Shown: positions 26,055 through 36,653 of the stretch, in pieces
Numbering within the stretch: the first letter of the stretch is position 1
How the letters are laid out: each line of letters starts with the position of its first letter
DNA from: Nonlabens spongiae
Lineage (GTDB): Bacteria > Bacteroidota > Bacteroidia > Flavobacteriales > Flavobacteriaceae
Assembly: GCF_002117125.1 (NCBI RefSeq)
Contig: NZ_CP019344.1
Location: 2,570,501-2,634,500 of the forward strand
Length of the DNA: 64,000 nucleotides
Reading direction: 5' to 3'
The notes under the pieces: generated by a model
What the model was told of the DNA's origin: nothing
What the model saw: only the letters and a program-made list of their open reading frames with translations
Database searches by the model: none
Translations under genes and position numbers: made by a program

Positions 26055-27766
26055 ACCGCAGGGATTGCCGCAATTAACTTTCTGGTATATTCTTTTTTAG
26101 GATTTTCGTACAGAGCATCGGCCTCATTGATTTCTTCTATTTTGCCTTTGTTCATGACGACGATGCGATCACAAAAGTATTTGACCACTGCAAGATCGTG
26201 AGATATGAATAAGTAGCTGAAATCATAAAGTTCTTTAAGTTCATTCAACAAATTCAAAACCTGAGCCTGAACACTTATATCCAGAGCGCTCACACTTTCA
26301 TCACAAACAATTAACGACGGTTCAAGAGCAATAGTCCTGGCGATACCTATACGCTGTCTTTGTCCACCGCTGAACTCATGTGGATATTTATAAAAGGAAT
26401 TTTCAGCGAGCCCTACTCGATTGATTAAGGTTTTGGTTTTTTGTTCTCGATCTTTTCGATTTTCACCTATCCCATGCCATTTCATGGCCTCCATAATACA
26501 GTTGCCCACGGTAACCCTAGGATTCAATGATGAGTAGGGATCTTGAAAAATAATTTGAAGCTCTTTGCGCAAAGATCTCATCGATTTCTTATCCAGCCTG
26601 GCTATGTCCTGTCCTTTAAATAATATACTGCCTTCACTGATTGATTGCAGTCCTAGAATCATATTTCCCAACGTACTTTTTCCGCAGCCACTTTCTCCTA
26701 CAAGACCGAGACTTTCTTTAGGGTAGAGCTGAAAACTCACATCACTTACAGCTCTGAAATAATCCTGTTTTTTGAAAAGCTGTTTTTTCAACGAGTAGTC
26801 TTTGAAGACATTCTGAACCTCTAAAATGGGTTGTTGATCATAGATCTTCCTGAGTCTTAATTTTCGTGCCTCGCTGGTAATTTCCCTAAAACCTGTGTTG
26901 TTTTCAAGAAAATCCTTTACAGTAGGTAAGCGCTCTAAACGTTCACTGGTTTTGGGTCTTGAGGCTAGTAGAGCTTTAGTATAATTTGCCTGTGGACTGT
27001 TGAATACTTGTTTGGCAGAGCCTATTTCCTCAATTTGCCCTTTAAACATAACCATAATTCGGTCTGCGATATTTTGCACGAGGGCAAGGTCGTGAGATAT
27101 GAAAATAATGGACATACCATACTCGTGCTGCAATTCCTTCAGCAAATTTATGATTTCCTGTTGCACGGTTACATCCAGTGCCGTTGTGGGCTCATCAGCG
27201 ATCAAGAGTTTAGGTTTACAAGCAATAGCCATGGCGATCATCACGCGTTGCATCTGACCGCCACTTATCTCATGCGGGTATTTTTGAAAGGTTTTCTCTG
27301 GATCGGGAAGTTTGACTTTTGCAAAAAGATCCAGCACCTCACTTTTACGATGCCTTTTGTTTAGATCGGTATGCAATTCAAGAATCTCGCTTACTTGAAC
27401 ACCGCAGGTTTTGGTAGGGTTGAGCGAGCTCATGGGTTCTTGAAAGATCATGCTTATCTCGCTTCCGCGAAAGCGTGCTAAAGATGAACCCTTTTCTACA
27501 GTTATGACTCCAGATTTAGATGAAAAGTCCTCTCCCAAAACCTCAAACCGATCTGCTGTAATATTTAAGGTTTGTGGTAATAGACCCATTAAAGATTTGA
27601 ACGTAATAGATTTACCACTCCCAGATTCTCCTACCACGCCTAGAATTTCATTTGAAAAACACTGAAACGAAATGTTTTTAATGAGTTCAAGATGCTGCTC
27701 TCTTTGCGGGACCTTGATACAAAGTCTCTGAATATTACATAAGATTTTATTTGTGGACAATCTCAT
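26051..27766 (-). CDS. Duplicated ABC ATPase of peptide/oligopeptide importer type
   Basis: 571 aa with two full ABC domains. The first has Walker A GESGSGKS near residue 45, SGGQMQR and [12 protein letters not shown]. The second has GESGCGKS near residue 358, SGGQRQR and [11 protein letters not shown]. Each domain ends with the oligopeptide-type C-terminal extension. This is a fused DppD-DppF/YejF-like protein that powers dipeptide or microcin-type uptake. No permease or binding-protein gene is nearby, so its partner is encoded elsewhere. A one-mismatch palindrome (27460-27475) is read as RFRGS in domain one. The start overlaps the exonuclease gene by 20 bases. Confidence 0.9.
   Translation of the reverse strand: MRLSTNKILCNIQRLCIKVPQREQHLELIKNISFQCFSNEILGVVGESGSGKSITFKSLMGLLPQTLNITADRFEVLGEDFSSKSGVITVEKGSSLARFRGSEISMIFQEPMSSLNPTKTCGVQVSEILELHTDLNKRHRKSEVLDLFAKVKLPDPEKTFQKYPHEISGGQMQRVMIAMAIACKPKLLIADEPTTALDVTVQQEIINLLKELQHEYGMSIIFISHDLALVQNIADRIMVMFKGQIEEIGSAKQVFNSPQANYTKALLASRPKTSERLERLPTVKDFLENNTGFREITSEARKLRLRKIYDQQPILEVQNVFKDYSLKKQLFKKQDYFRAVSDVSFQLYPKESLGLVGESGCGKSTLGNMILGLQSISEGSILFKGQDIARLDKKSMRSLRKELQIIFQDPYSSLNPRVTVGNCIMEAMKWHGIGENRKDREQKTKTLINRVGLAENSFYKYPHEFSGGQRQRIGIARTIALEPSLIVCDESVSALDISVQAQVLNLLNELKELYDFSYLFISHDLAVVKYFCDRIVVMNKGKIEEINEADALYENPKKEYTRKLIAAIPAV
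27460..27475. repeat. 16-bp palindrome, one mismatch, coding copy in ABC ATPase
   Basis: CGCTTCCGCGAAAGCG: T to C at position 6. Confidence 0.85.
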
Positions 27767-28457
27767 GATCTTTTAATAAGTCCTCATTTCTCAGGCGCAA
27801 AATTACTTGCGCTACAGCAATGACGTCTTTCTCGCAGTATACGACGATACGTTCAATATCTTTTTCTTTGTAGAAAACATCGCGCACCTGGGAACCATCG
27901 ATGTCGTCCTTAGGTGACGGAATTTTCAAGACACTCGTCAGTAACTTCAAGCTTGTGAAATGCTTGTAATCGCCAAATTTCCAGAGTTCTAAGGTGTCTA
28001 GATGGGGGACTTCCCAAGGCTTTTTACCGAAAAGATTTAATTTTTCTGGTAAGCTCATACCATGAATGAGCATGCGTCTTGCAATAAATGGAAAGTCAAA
28101 CTCTTTACCATTGTGAGCACATAATAGGTGATTACGGTTTGAAAAATGATCATTAAGCAAGTTTGTAAACTCTTCAAGCAACAACTTTTCATCTCCATAG
28201 AAGCTACGTGTTCTGAACTCTCGCTCACTGCGCTCTGCAAAATAGCCTACTGAAATGCATATAATTTTTCCAAACTCAGCCCATATACCAGCGCGATCGT
28301 AATATTCCTCCGGGCTGTACTCATCCCGTCGTAAGTACTGCGTTTTTTTTGCGTAGAGCTCTTGAAGATTCTGATCTAATTGACTAAAATCTTCATGCTG
28401 CGGAACTGTTTCTATATCTAGAAACAAAAGATTTTGTAAGCCAATTTTACTGATCAT
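27747..28457 (-). CDS. Predicted 3'-5' exonuclease, PolB-like DEDDy family
   Basis: 236 aa. LLFLDIETVPQ at the N-terminus holds the first Asp/Glu pair, LCAHNGKEFDFPFIARR near residue 115 the second Asp, and YCEKDVIAVAQ near residue 210 the C-terminal Asp, matching a DEDDy RNase H-like nuclease. Flavobacterial members are annotated as 3'-5' exonuclease / predicted PolB exonuclease-like-2. It lies three bases after the PBP1A gene and overlaps the ABC ATPase start by 20 bases, so it is part of the minus-strand operon from 32565 to 26051. Confidence 0.85.
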   Translation of the reverse strand: MISKIGLQNLLFLDIETVPQHEDFSQLDQNLQELYAKKTQYLRRDEYSPEEYYDRAGIWAEFGKIICISVGYFAERSEREFRTRSFYGDEKLLLEEFTNLLNDHFSNRNHLLCAHNGKEFDFPFIARRMLIHGMSLPEKLNLFGKKPWEVPHLDTLELWKFGDYKHFTSLKLLTSVLKIPSPKDDIDGSQVRDVFYKEKDIERIVVYCEKDVIAVAQVILRLRNEDLLKDHEIVHK

Positions 28458-28460
28458 ACC

Positions 28461-30827
28461 CTACATTTCTAATTCTCCTTCTACCGCGTTGTCATCATCT
28501 AACGGATCTCCTTCTTGAGAATTTTTATACTCATTACAATTAACTGTGATGCTGAGGTCTTCAGGCTCTTTGAAAGATTCCTTAGAGATGTCTAGCCTAT
28601 CATCTGCATAGGCATTTTTCATAAATGTACCCCATATAGGTAATGCCATTGAGGCACCCTGTCCATATCTAGTGCTGGAAAAATGAACTGAACGGTCCTC
28701 ACCGCCTACCCACACTCCGGTTACCAGATTAGGAACCATACCCATGAACCATCCATCTGAATTGTTCTGTGTAGTACCGGTCTTACCGGCAATATCGTTT
28801 TTGAAATTGTAAGGATAGCCAGTCATAATCTCCTTATACAAGGCTGTTTTTTTGAGATACTCGCTATCACCTCTCAAACGAGTCCCACTACCGCCGCGAG
28901 TTACACCTTCCATCAATTTAACGGTCACATAAGCCGTTTCTTCATTCATTACATCCTTGCTCTCTGGAGTGTATTGATATAACAGAGTACCATTTTTATC
29001 TTCAATACTAGTTACTAGTACAGGTTCATTATAGATGCCTTGATTAGCAAATACAGCATAAGCCCCTACCATTTGAAATAAATTCACATCTGAAGTTCCC
29101 AGAGCAAGCGATGGAACAGCATCAAAGTTGCTTGTATCTATGCCTAGCTGACTTACTCGATCTATAACGGCTTGAGGCCCGACTTCATCCATTAATCTCG
29201 CTGAGATCGTATTTTTTGATTTAGCTAGAGCTTGTGTAAGCGTTAAAATATTACCGTAATCCCCACTAGAATCTCCTGGAGTCCAGTCTTTAGTATTTCC
29301 CCATTTCCCTGCTGGTATAGTATACTCACCATCAGGAAATTCCTTACAAGGCGAGTAATTTAGAAGGTCTATCGCGGTCGCATACAAGAACGGCTTGAAT
29401 GTAGATCCAGGTTGTCTTTTTCCTTTCTCAACGTGATCGTATTTGAAGTACTTATGATTGTAACCGCCCACCCAAGTTTTTACATGACCCGTTTGCGGCT
29501 CAATGGACATCATACCTGAGCGCAGGTGCTGCTTATAATAAAGAATGCTGTCTCGCGGAGTCATGAGCGTATCCTTCTCTCGGTTTTCAGACTTCCAGTC
29601 AAAAACAGTCATTTCTGTTTTTTTGTCAAAGCTTTTCTCGATTTCTTCATCGCTCAAACCTTTAGCTTTCAAAAGCTTCCAGCGTTCAGAACGTACCATA
29701 GCTCGTTTAACCACTCTGTCAATCTGCTTTTGATCCAAATCAGAAAATGGAGCGGTTTTGTTACGCTTCATCTGGTGGTCAAATTCTGCCTGGAGATTTT
29801 CCATGTGGGCAAGCATGGCATCTTCTGCATGCTTCTGTAATCGGTAATCGATGGTAGTGTTAACCTTAAGGCCATCGTTGTATAAGTTATAGGGTTTTCC
29901 CGTATCCTTATTAACATTCTCACGAGCCCAATCGGTAAGCCAGCTACGTAGGTATTCACGGAAATAGGTTCCCATTCCCTCATTGTGACTTGCAGATTGA
30001 AAGTCTAGTTTTATCGGAATTTGTTTGAGGCTGTCTTTTACTTCTTCGGTCATTTTATCATTACGAACCATTTGTACAAACACCTGATTACGCCTCATCA
30101 GAACATTCTCTCGACTTGCTTCAGTACGTCTAGGATTAAATAGAGCTGGATTTTTGAGCATGGCTACAAATACCGCACTTTCAGATACGGTTAGATCTTT
30201 GGGTTCTTTATCAAAGTAAATATTAGCCGCAGATCTAATTCCTATGGCTTGATACAAAAAGTCAAATTCATTTAGGTACTGAGTAAGAATCTCTTCTTTA
30301 GTGTATTGTTTTTCCAAGCGCGTCGCGATGATCCATTCCTTTATTTTCTGGATGATACGGTCTACAGTATTTCGGCTGGGTTCTTCAGTGAAATAAAGTT
30401 TGGCTAATTGCTGCGTGATGGTACTTGCGCCTCCTCGCTGACCTAAAAAAACTGCTGCACGAGTCGTTCCATAACCGTCTATACCGCTATGATCAAAAAA
30501 GCGCTCATCTTCAGTTGATACTAATGCATCGATCAGATTTTGAGGCAGGTCTTCATACTTTACGGGTTTTCTATTGTCTGTATAGAAGGAGCCCAGTGTT
30601 CTACCGTCTGCGGTAACGATTTCTGTAGCGAGTTCTGTTTGTGGATTTTCCAGGGCGGTATGGTCTGGCAAGTCACCAAAAACTTCCCACGCGGCCAGCA
30701 TAAATAGTAGCACTACCATTCCTAGACCCAGTCCTACCAGTTTCCAAAACAGCAGAATATTCTTTCTGTTGTTTTCAGGTTTATTATTTTTCCCCTTAGC
30801 CGCAGTCTTCTTTTTACTCGTTGCCAT
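28461..30827 (-). CDS. Penicillin-binding protein 1A (transglycosylase/transpeptidase)
   Basis: About 788 aa from the ATG at 30827. An in-frame ATG at 30848 would add seven residues; I prefer MATSKKKTAAKGK as the start. A basic cytoplasmic N-terminus precedes one membrane helix (about 25-50). The GT51 glycosyltransferase has TEDERFFDHSGIDGYG and GGASTITQQLAK. The transpeptidase has GSTFKPFLYA (S-x-x-K), SKNTISARL (S-x-N) and GKTGTTQNNSDGWFMG (K-T-G). It polymerises and cross-links peptidoglycan in the periplasm. The start overlaps the end of gldH by a few bases. Confidence 0.95.
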   Translation of the reverse strand: MATSKKKTAAKGKNNKPENNRKNILLFWKLVGLGLGMVVLLFMLAAWEVFGDLPDHTALENPQTELATEIVTADGRTLGSFYTDNRKPVKYEDLPQNLIDALVSTEDERFFDHSGIDGYGTTRAAVFLGQRGGASTITQQLAKLYFTEEPSRNTVDRIIQKIKEWIIATRLEKQYTKEEILTQYLNEFDFLYQAIGIRSAANIYFDKEPKDLTVSESAVFVAMLKNPALFNPRRTEASRENVLMRRNQVFVQMVRNDKMTEEVKDSLKQIPIKLDFQSASHNEGMGTYFREYLRSWLTDWARENVNKDTGKPYNLYNDGLKVNTTIDYRLQKHAEDAMLAHMENLQAEFDHQMKRNKTAPFSDLDQKQIDRVVKRAMVRSERWKLLKAKGLSDEEIEKSFDKKTEMTVFDWKSENREKDTLMTPRDSILYYKQHLRSGMMSIEPQTGHVKTWVGGYNHKYFKYDHVEKGKRQPGSTFKPFLYATAIDLLNYSPCKEFPDGEYTIPAGKWGNTKDWTPGDSSGDYGNILTLTQALAKSKNTISARLMDEVGPQAVIDRVSQLGIDTSNFDAVPSLALGTSDVNLFQMVGAYAVFANQGIYNEPVLVTSIEDKNGTLLYQYTPESKDVMNEETAYVTVKLMEGVTRGGSGTRLRGDSEYLKKTALYKEIMTGYPYNFKNDIAGKTGTTQNNSDGWFMGMVPNLVTGVWVGGEDRSVHFSSTRYGQGASMALPIWGTFMKNAYADDRLDISKESFKEPEDLSITVNCNEYKNSQEGDPLDDDNAVEGELEM

Positions 30828-31317
30828 CTGACTGATTTTGTTTTTCAATACTGTATCCCACGTTGAGAATGCCCTCTAGTTCAGTAACTCCTTTTACCTC
30901 TCCGTTTTTTCTGGTAGCGTGACTGAGTATGAGTTGATAGGTTCCGCTTTCGCGAAAGCGTACACCTTCCTTAAGCCACAACTTGTTTTCAAACACATCT
31001 CTTGAACCTTTGCCCAGAAACTCTCCTTGAGGGTTTGCCATGAGGTATTCCAGCGTATCTACAACGGTCTTGCCTTCAGGAAATTTTATCTGTGAAATTA
31101 AATAAATGTTATTGAAAACATATTTCTCAGAGTTCCTAAGATTGATAAACAGGTTGTAATCGTTGATCGTATCAGGCGGATTGAATGAGAATACAACGGG
31201 ATGATCTAAACGCCATTTTGCAGTATCAAAAGCTTGGGAATCACTCATCACGTGTGATTCATCACAAGATGATAAAGCTATTGTAACAAGCAGGATAAAG
31301 GAAAATTGAAATTTCAT
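30814..31317 (-). CDS. gldH: Gliding motility lipoprotein GldH
   Basis: 167 aa. The lipoprotein signal MKFQFSFILLVTIALSSC has the lipobox Cys at residue 18. The body carries YNLFINLRNSEKYVFNNIYLI and LEYLMANPQGEFLGKGSRDVFENKLWLK, which match GldH of Flavobacterium, needed for gliding and chitin use. Its position between ricT and the PBP1A gene is also the flavobacterial arrangement. An exact palindrome (30945-30960) encodes RFRES around residue 120, just before SGTYQL. The ATG abuts the ricT stop. Confidence 0.9.
   Translation of the reverse strand: MKFQFSFILLVTIALSSCDESHVMSDSQAFDTAKWRLDHPVVFSFNPPDTINDYNLFINLRNSEKYVFNNIYLISQIKFPEGKTVVDTLEYLMANPQGEFLGKGSRDVFENKLWLKEGVRFRESGTYQLILSHATRKNGEVKGVTELEGILNVGYSIEKQNQSDGNE
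30945..30960. repeat. 16-bp palindrome, coding copy in gldH
   Basis: Exact copy, read as RFRES. Confidence 0.95.
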
Positions 31318-32565
31318 TTACGACTTGTTTTGATTCTTAGGATTAGATCTTTTCCTACGGTGTCTATTATTTTGATTCTGCTTTTTACCTGCAGTTTGCT
31401 TGTTGTCTGAATTATTAGATTTACTGGTACTGGCCCCAGGCTTATTCCTCTTTTTCTTGCGTTTGTTGCGGCTGCGCTTGGGTTTGTCAAAACGTGTTAG
31501 ACTATCTTGTCCTACCACATTCTCAAAACTTACATCTTCAACTTCCAGCTGGATTGCATATTGCTCAATGCCAGCTACCTTTTCTTTTGTTTTATTCTTT
31601 TTGACGATTTCATGAACCTGATCTGTCGTTAGGGAGTGCCAGTTGGTCCATTCGCCTTCATAACAATACCACATTATTCCTTTGAAAATGTCCACTTTCT
31701 GGCACAGGGCAACACCTTTTTCTGTGTAGAGTTTTTGGTTCTGCTTAGGGAAATCTTTGAGAGCATCAAGATAAGTATCTAGCTCATAGTTGAGACAACA
31801 TTTGAGTTTACCGCATTGACCAGCAAGTTTTTGAGGATTGAGCGATAGGTTCTGGTAACGTGCTGCACCCGTTGTTACAGATCTAAAGTCCGTAAGCCAC
31901 GTACTACAGCATAACTCTCTACCGCACGATCCTATTCCACCTAATCTTGCTGCCTCTTGACGTAGACCTATTTGCCTCATCTCAATGCGGGTTCTGAACG
32001 TGCTGGCATATTCCCTGATAAGCTCACGGAAGTCCACACGTTCATCAGCCGTGTAGTAAAAGGTGGCTTTAGAACCATCGCCCTGAAATTCTATATCTGA
32101 AATTTTCATTTTCAGATTGAGCCTGATGGCTATTTCCCGAGCCTTGATTTTCATGGGTTCTTCACGCTCCCTAGAGGCTTGCCAGGTGTCGATATCCTTT
32201 TGATTAGCAATACGGTAAATCTCAGGGAAATGCTCACCTTTGGTTTTAGCTCGTTTGCGTTTCATTTGAACCCGTACGAGCTCTCCCGTTAACGTTACTA
32301 TACCGATGTCGTGACCGGTTTTAGCTTCTGTAGCAACAACATCTCCTATCTTAAGGGGTAGGTTTTCTGAATTTTTATAAAATTCTTTGCGGGAATTTTT
32401 AAACCTAACCTCAACAAAATCAAAAGGTTCTTGCCCTTCTGGGAGTTCCATATTTGACAACCAATCAAAAACCGTAAGCTTGTTACAGCCCGAGGTGCCG
32501 CAAGTACCATTATTTTTACAACCGCGTGGAGCATCACCACCAGTTCCACAACTACTACAACTCAT
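31318..32565 (-). CDS. ricT: PSP1-domain protein, RicT-like
   Basis: 415 aa. A Cys-rich N-terminus (MSCSSCGTGGD) precedes the PSP1 domain at about 45-290. The conserved Cys sets are RLGGIGSCGRELCCSTWL and AGQCGKLKCCLNYELD, which in Bacillus RicT help bind iron-sulfur clusters in a complex that promotes RNase Y processing. The C-terminal 70 residues are a Lys/Arg/Asn-rich disordered tail. RNase partners in Bacteroidota are not established, so the RNA role is inferred. First gene of the minus-strand ricT-gldH-PBP1A-exonuclease-ABC group. Confidence 0.85.
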   Translation of the reverse strand: MSCSSCGTGGDAPRGCKNNGTCGTSGCNKLTVFDWLSNMELPEGQEPFDFVEVRFKNSRKEFYKNSENLPLKIGDVVATEAKTGHDIGIVTLTGELVRVQMKRKRAKTKGEHFPEIYRIANQKDIDTWQASREREEPMKIKAREIAIRLNLKMKISDIEFQGDGSKATFYYTADERVDFRELIREYASTFRTRIEMRQIGLRQEAARLGGIGSCGRELCCSTWLTDFRSVTTGAARYQNLSLNPQKLAGQCGKLKCCLNYELDTYLDALKDFPKQNQKLYTEKGVALCQKVDIFKGIMWYCYEGEWTNWHSLTTDQVHEIVKKNKTKEKVAGIEQYAIQLEVEDVSFENVVGQDSLTRFDKPKRSRNKRKKKRNKPGASTSKSNNSDNKQTAGKKQNQNNRHRRKRSNPKNQNKS

Positions 32566-32688
32566 TATCCATTATATATTGAAACCCATATATTTATAAT
32601 ACTGGGTTGACGAATTCTGTAATTGGTAAAGATAGGAAATATTAAAGGCAGGCAGTAGTGCTCCTAAACACGGAATAAAATAAAATGC

Positions 32689-32714
32689 AAAGCCTCGGTT
32701 TCCCGAGGCTTTTT
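32689..32714 (-). terminator. atpDC terminator with GAAA tetraloop
   Basis: Stem 32692-32698 with 32703-32709. In minus-strand RNA the loop is GAAA, a stable GNRA tetraloop, followed by a T-rich tract. It lies 27 bases past the atpC stop. Confidence 0.85.
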
Positions 32715-32740
32715 ATGAGATTGTAAAAGGTACTAAAATA

Positions 32741-33016
32741 CTAGTCTGCTAGAACAATAGCTTTATTGTCTTTCATTTCTAGTACGCCACCGCTGATATG
32801 AAAATTAGTTGTGCCATCTTCTTTTAGAAAGTGGTTTGAATTCTCTTCAGTAAGGTTAACGTTTCCAAAAATCTTGACAGAACCTTCAGTAAGAAGAGAA
32901 ACTACGGGAGCGTGGTTGTCGAGCATTTGAAACTGACCATTTACTCCGGGAACAGAAACAGACTCTACCTCTCCTTTAAAAATGGTATGTTCCGGTGTTA
33001 CAATTTCTAAAACCAT
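32741..33016 (-). CDS. atpC: F1 ATP synthase epsilon subunit
   Basis: 91 aa, covering only the N-terminal beta-sandwich of epsilon: MVLEIVTPEHTIFKGEVESVSVPGVNGQFQMLDNHAPVVSLL. Bacteroidota epsilon subunits of this length lack the C-terminal helical hairpin that inhibits ATP hydrolysis in E. coli. It is 24 bases after atpD, forming an atpDC pair apart from the other F1Fo genes, which are not in the window. It couples the central stalk to the membrane rotor. Confidence 0.95.
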   Translation of the reverse strand: MVLEIVTPEHTIFKGEVESVSVPGVNGQFQMLDNHAPVVSLLTEGSVKIFGNVNLTEENSNHFLKEDGTTNFHISGGVLEMKDNKAIVLAD

Positions 33017-33040
33017 GATAAACTTTTATCAGTTTCTTTA

Positions 33041-34552
<1,512 letters not shown>

Positions 34553-34581
34553 TTATCTAATGATTTAAAGCTTAAAATGTT

Positions 34582-34599
34582 ACGACCTTTAAGGGTCGT
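34582..34599 (-). other. Hairpin in the atpD 5' leader
   Basis: ACGACC and GGTCGT form a 6-bp stem with a short loop, between the -7 box and the ATG. It may affect mRNA stability or translation; no function is shown. Confidence 0.35.
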
Positions 34600-34610
34600 T
34601 TTTCAAGGCG

Positions 34611-34618
34611 CAAAGATA
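34611..34618 (-). promoter_or_regulatory. -7 box of atpDC
   Basis: TATCTTTG on the minus strand, 58 bases before the atpD ATG. Confidence 0.5.
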
Positions 34619-34712
34619 CTGCATTGAAGCTTACAATAATAGACCGATTTTCAAAAAAAATCAGTTTAACAATATTGGATCAAAATTCCTGTGTTTTCTG
34701 GTGATTTGTGGA

Positions 34713-34738
34713 ATTTACGCTTTCGCGAAAGCGTAAAT
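34713..34738. repeat. Extended 26-bp palindrome containing the 16-bp repeat
   Basis: The core 34718-34733 is exact. ATTTA and TAAAT flanks extend the perfect symmetry to 26 bases. It lies directly beyond the glmS terminator. Confidence 0.95.
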
Positions 34739-34770
34739 AAAAAAAAGCCTCAACGAGAATGTTAAGGCTT
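34734..34770 (-). terminator. glmS terminator
   Basis: Stem 34745-34754 with 34761-34770 (one G-U in minus RNA), 6-base loop, then a T-run read on the minus strand (A-run at 34734-34746). Confidence 0.85.
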
Positions 34771-34794
34771 GATTACAAATAAACTTGTGGTAAA

Positions 34795-36642
34795 CTATTC
34801 TACAGTAACAGATTTTGCCAAATTACGAGGTTGATCCACGTTTTTCCCTAATTGTACTGCTATATGATAAGACAATAGCTGTAAAGGAATAGTCGTAAGC
34901 AACGGTGTTAAGAATTCAGTTGTGTCAGGAACCTCAATCACGTGATCAGCAAGATTGCGCACGTCTACATCACCCTCAGTGACGATCCCTATAATTTTAC
35001 CACTTCTCGACTTAATCTCTTGAATATTGCTCACTACTTTTTCATAATGACCTTTGCGGGTAGCAATAACCACAACGGGCATATTCTCATCAATCAAAGC
35101 AATGGGACCATGTTTCATCTCAGCAGCTGGATAACCCTCTGCGTGGATATAACTTATTTCTTTAAGTTTCAAAGCGCCCTCTAAAGCCACTGGGAAATTA
35201 AAACCTCTACCTAGATACAGGCAATTAGATGCGTTTTTATAGGTATTTGCGACTTTTTCAATATGCTCGTTTGATTCTAGTGCTTTTTCAACCTTGGCAG
35301 GAATACTTTCCAGTTCTACAAGGTGTTTGTGCAACTCAGAATTTGAAATCTTGCCTTTTTTCTTTGCTAGCTGTAAAGCTATTAGCGTTAAAACGGTAAT
35401 TTGTGTGGTAAATGCTTTTGTGGAAGCAACGCCTATTTCTGGGCCTGCGTGAGTATAGGCACCAGCGTGGGTCTCACGTGAAATGGAACTGCCAACTACA
35501 TTGCATACCCCAAATACGAATGCTCCACTTTCTTTAGCAAGTTTGATTGCAGCCATTGTGTCTGCAGTCTCACCACTTTGGGAGATGGCGATAAGTACAT
35601 CCTCTTTATCTATCACAGGGTTGCGATATCTAAATTCTGAAGCGTATTCTACTTCTACAGGAACGCGAGCAAGTTCCTCAAATATATATTCAGCAACCAG
35701 CCCGGCGTGCCAGCTTGTCCCACAAGCAACGATAATAATACGCTTAGCGTTGAGGAATTTGTCCATGTGATCATCAATACCGGCCATTTTAATAATGCCT
35801 TGATCAACAAGCATCCTGCCTCTGAATGTGTCAGTTATCGCGTCAGGTTGCTCATAGATTTCCTTAAGCATGAAGTGATCATAACCTCCTTTTTCAATTT
35901 GCTCCAGATTCATTTGAAGTTTTTGAACATATGGATCAACGAGACTATCATCGTTGATTTTTCTGATCTTCATTTCCTTATGCGTACGGATAACTGCCAT
36001 TTCTCCATCTTCAAGGTAAACGGCATCTTTGGTAAACTCTAAGAATGGTGAGGCATCGCTAGCGATAAAAAACTCATCTTCACCGATGCCTATGGCAAGT
36101 GGAGATCCTAAACGGGCCACTACAATCTCATTAGGTTTGTTACGATCAAAAACCGCTATCGCGTAAGCTCCGATTGTTTGATTCAGGGCTATTTGAACAG
36201 CTTTGCCCAGTTTGACCTTCTCATTATTCATCACATCTTCAATCAAATTGACTAAGACTTCTGTGTCAGTGTCAGATTTAAATGTGAAGCCTCGATTAGT
36301 CAACTCCTGCTTAAGTGGCTCGTAGTTTTCAATAATTCCATTATGAATGATCACTAGATCACCACTATTTGAAAAATGAGGATGTGAGTTCACATCATTT
36401 GGTACTCCGTGAGTTGCCCAGCGGGTGTGACCGATACCTATACAACCCTTAGTATTTGTTTCAGTTTCAAACTTTTTTTCAAGGTCGGCAACTTTACCTT
36501 TTGTTTTATTGAAATTGAGATCAGTACCATCATACAGCGCTATACCAGCACTATCATAGCCGCGATACTCAAGCCTTTTTAAGCCGTTGAGAACGATGGG
36601 ATAAGCTTCCCTATGCCCAATGTAGCCTACGATTCCACACAT
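34795..36642 (-). CDS. glmS: Glutamine-fructose-6-phosphate aminotransferase
   Basis: 615 aa. It makes glucosamine-6-phosphate for peptidoglycan and LPS. MCGIVGYIGHREA supplies the catalytic Cys2 of the class II glutaminase, and HTRWATHGVPNDVNSHPH follows. Two SIS sugar-isomerase domains come after it (ACGTSWHAGLVAEY; then a C-terminal one with LGRGFNFPVALEGALKLKEISYIHAEGYPAAEMKHGPIALI). The protein ends in LAKSVTVE as the family does. It is 11 bases after the DUF4270 gene in the glycogen synthase-like / DUF4270 / glmS operon. No glmS ribozyme is seen; the upstream gap is too short. Confidence 0.98.
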   Translation of the reverse strand: MCGIVGYIGHREAYPIVLNGLKRLEYRGYDSAGIALYDGTDLNFNKTKGKVADLEKKFETETNTKGCIGIGHTRWATHGVPNDVNSHPHFSNSGDLVIIHNGIIENYEPLKQELTNRGFTFKSDTDTEVLVNLIEDVMNNEKVKLGKAVQIALNQTIGAYAIAVFDRNKPNEIVVARLGSPLAIGIGEDEFFIASDASPFLEFTKDAVYLEDGEMAVIRTHKEMKIRKINDDSLVDPYVQKLQMNLEQIEKGGYDHFMLKEIYEQPDAITDTFRGRMLVDQGIIKMAGIDDHMDKFLNAKRIIIVACGTSWHAGLVAEYIFEELARVPVEVEYASEFRYRNPVIDKEDVLIAISQSGETADTMAAIKLAKESGAFVFGVCNVVGSSISRETHAGAYTHAGPEIGVASTKAFTTQITVLTLIALQLAKKKGKISNSELHKHLVELESIPAKVEKALESNEHIEKVANTYKNASNCLYLGRGFNFPVALEGALKLKEISYIHAEGYPAAEMKHGPIALIDENMPVVVIATRKGHYEKVVSNIQEIKSRSGKIIGIVTEGDVDVRNLADHVIEVPDTTEFLTPLLTTIPLQLLSYHIAVQLGKNVDQPRNLAKSVTVE

Positions 36643-36653
36643 AATATTGTCTT

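Noticed and set aside
29526..29840. Plus-strand 104-aa frame
   Set aside because: Antisense shadow of the PBP1A gene.
36643..36653. glmS ribozyme
   Set aside because: Only an 11-base gap separates glmS from the upstream gene; no room for the ribozyme, which is mostly a Firmicutes feature.
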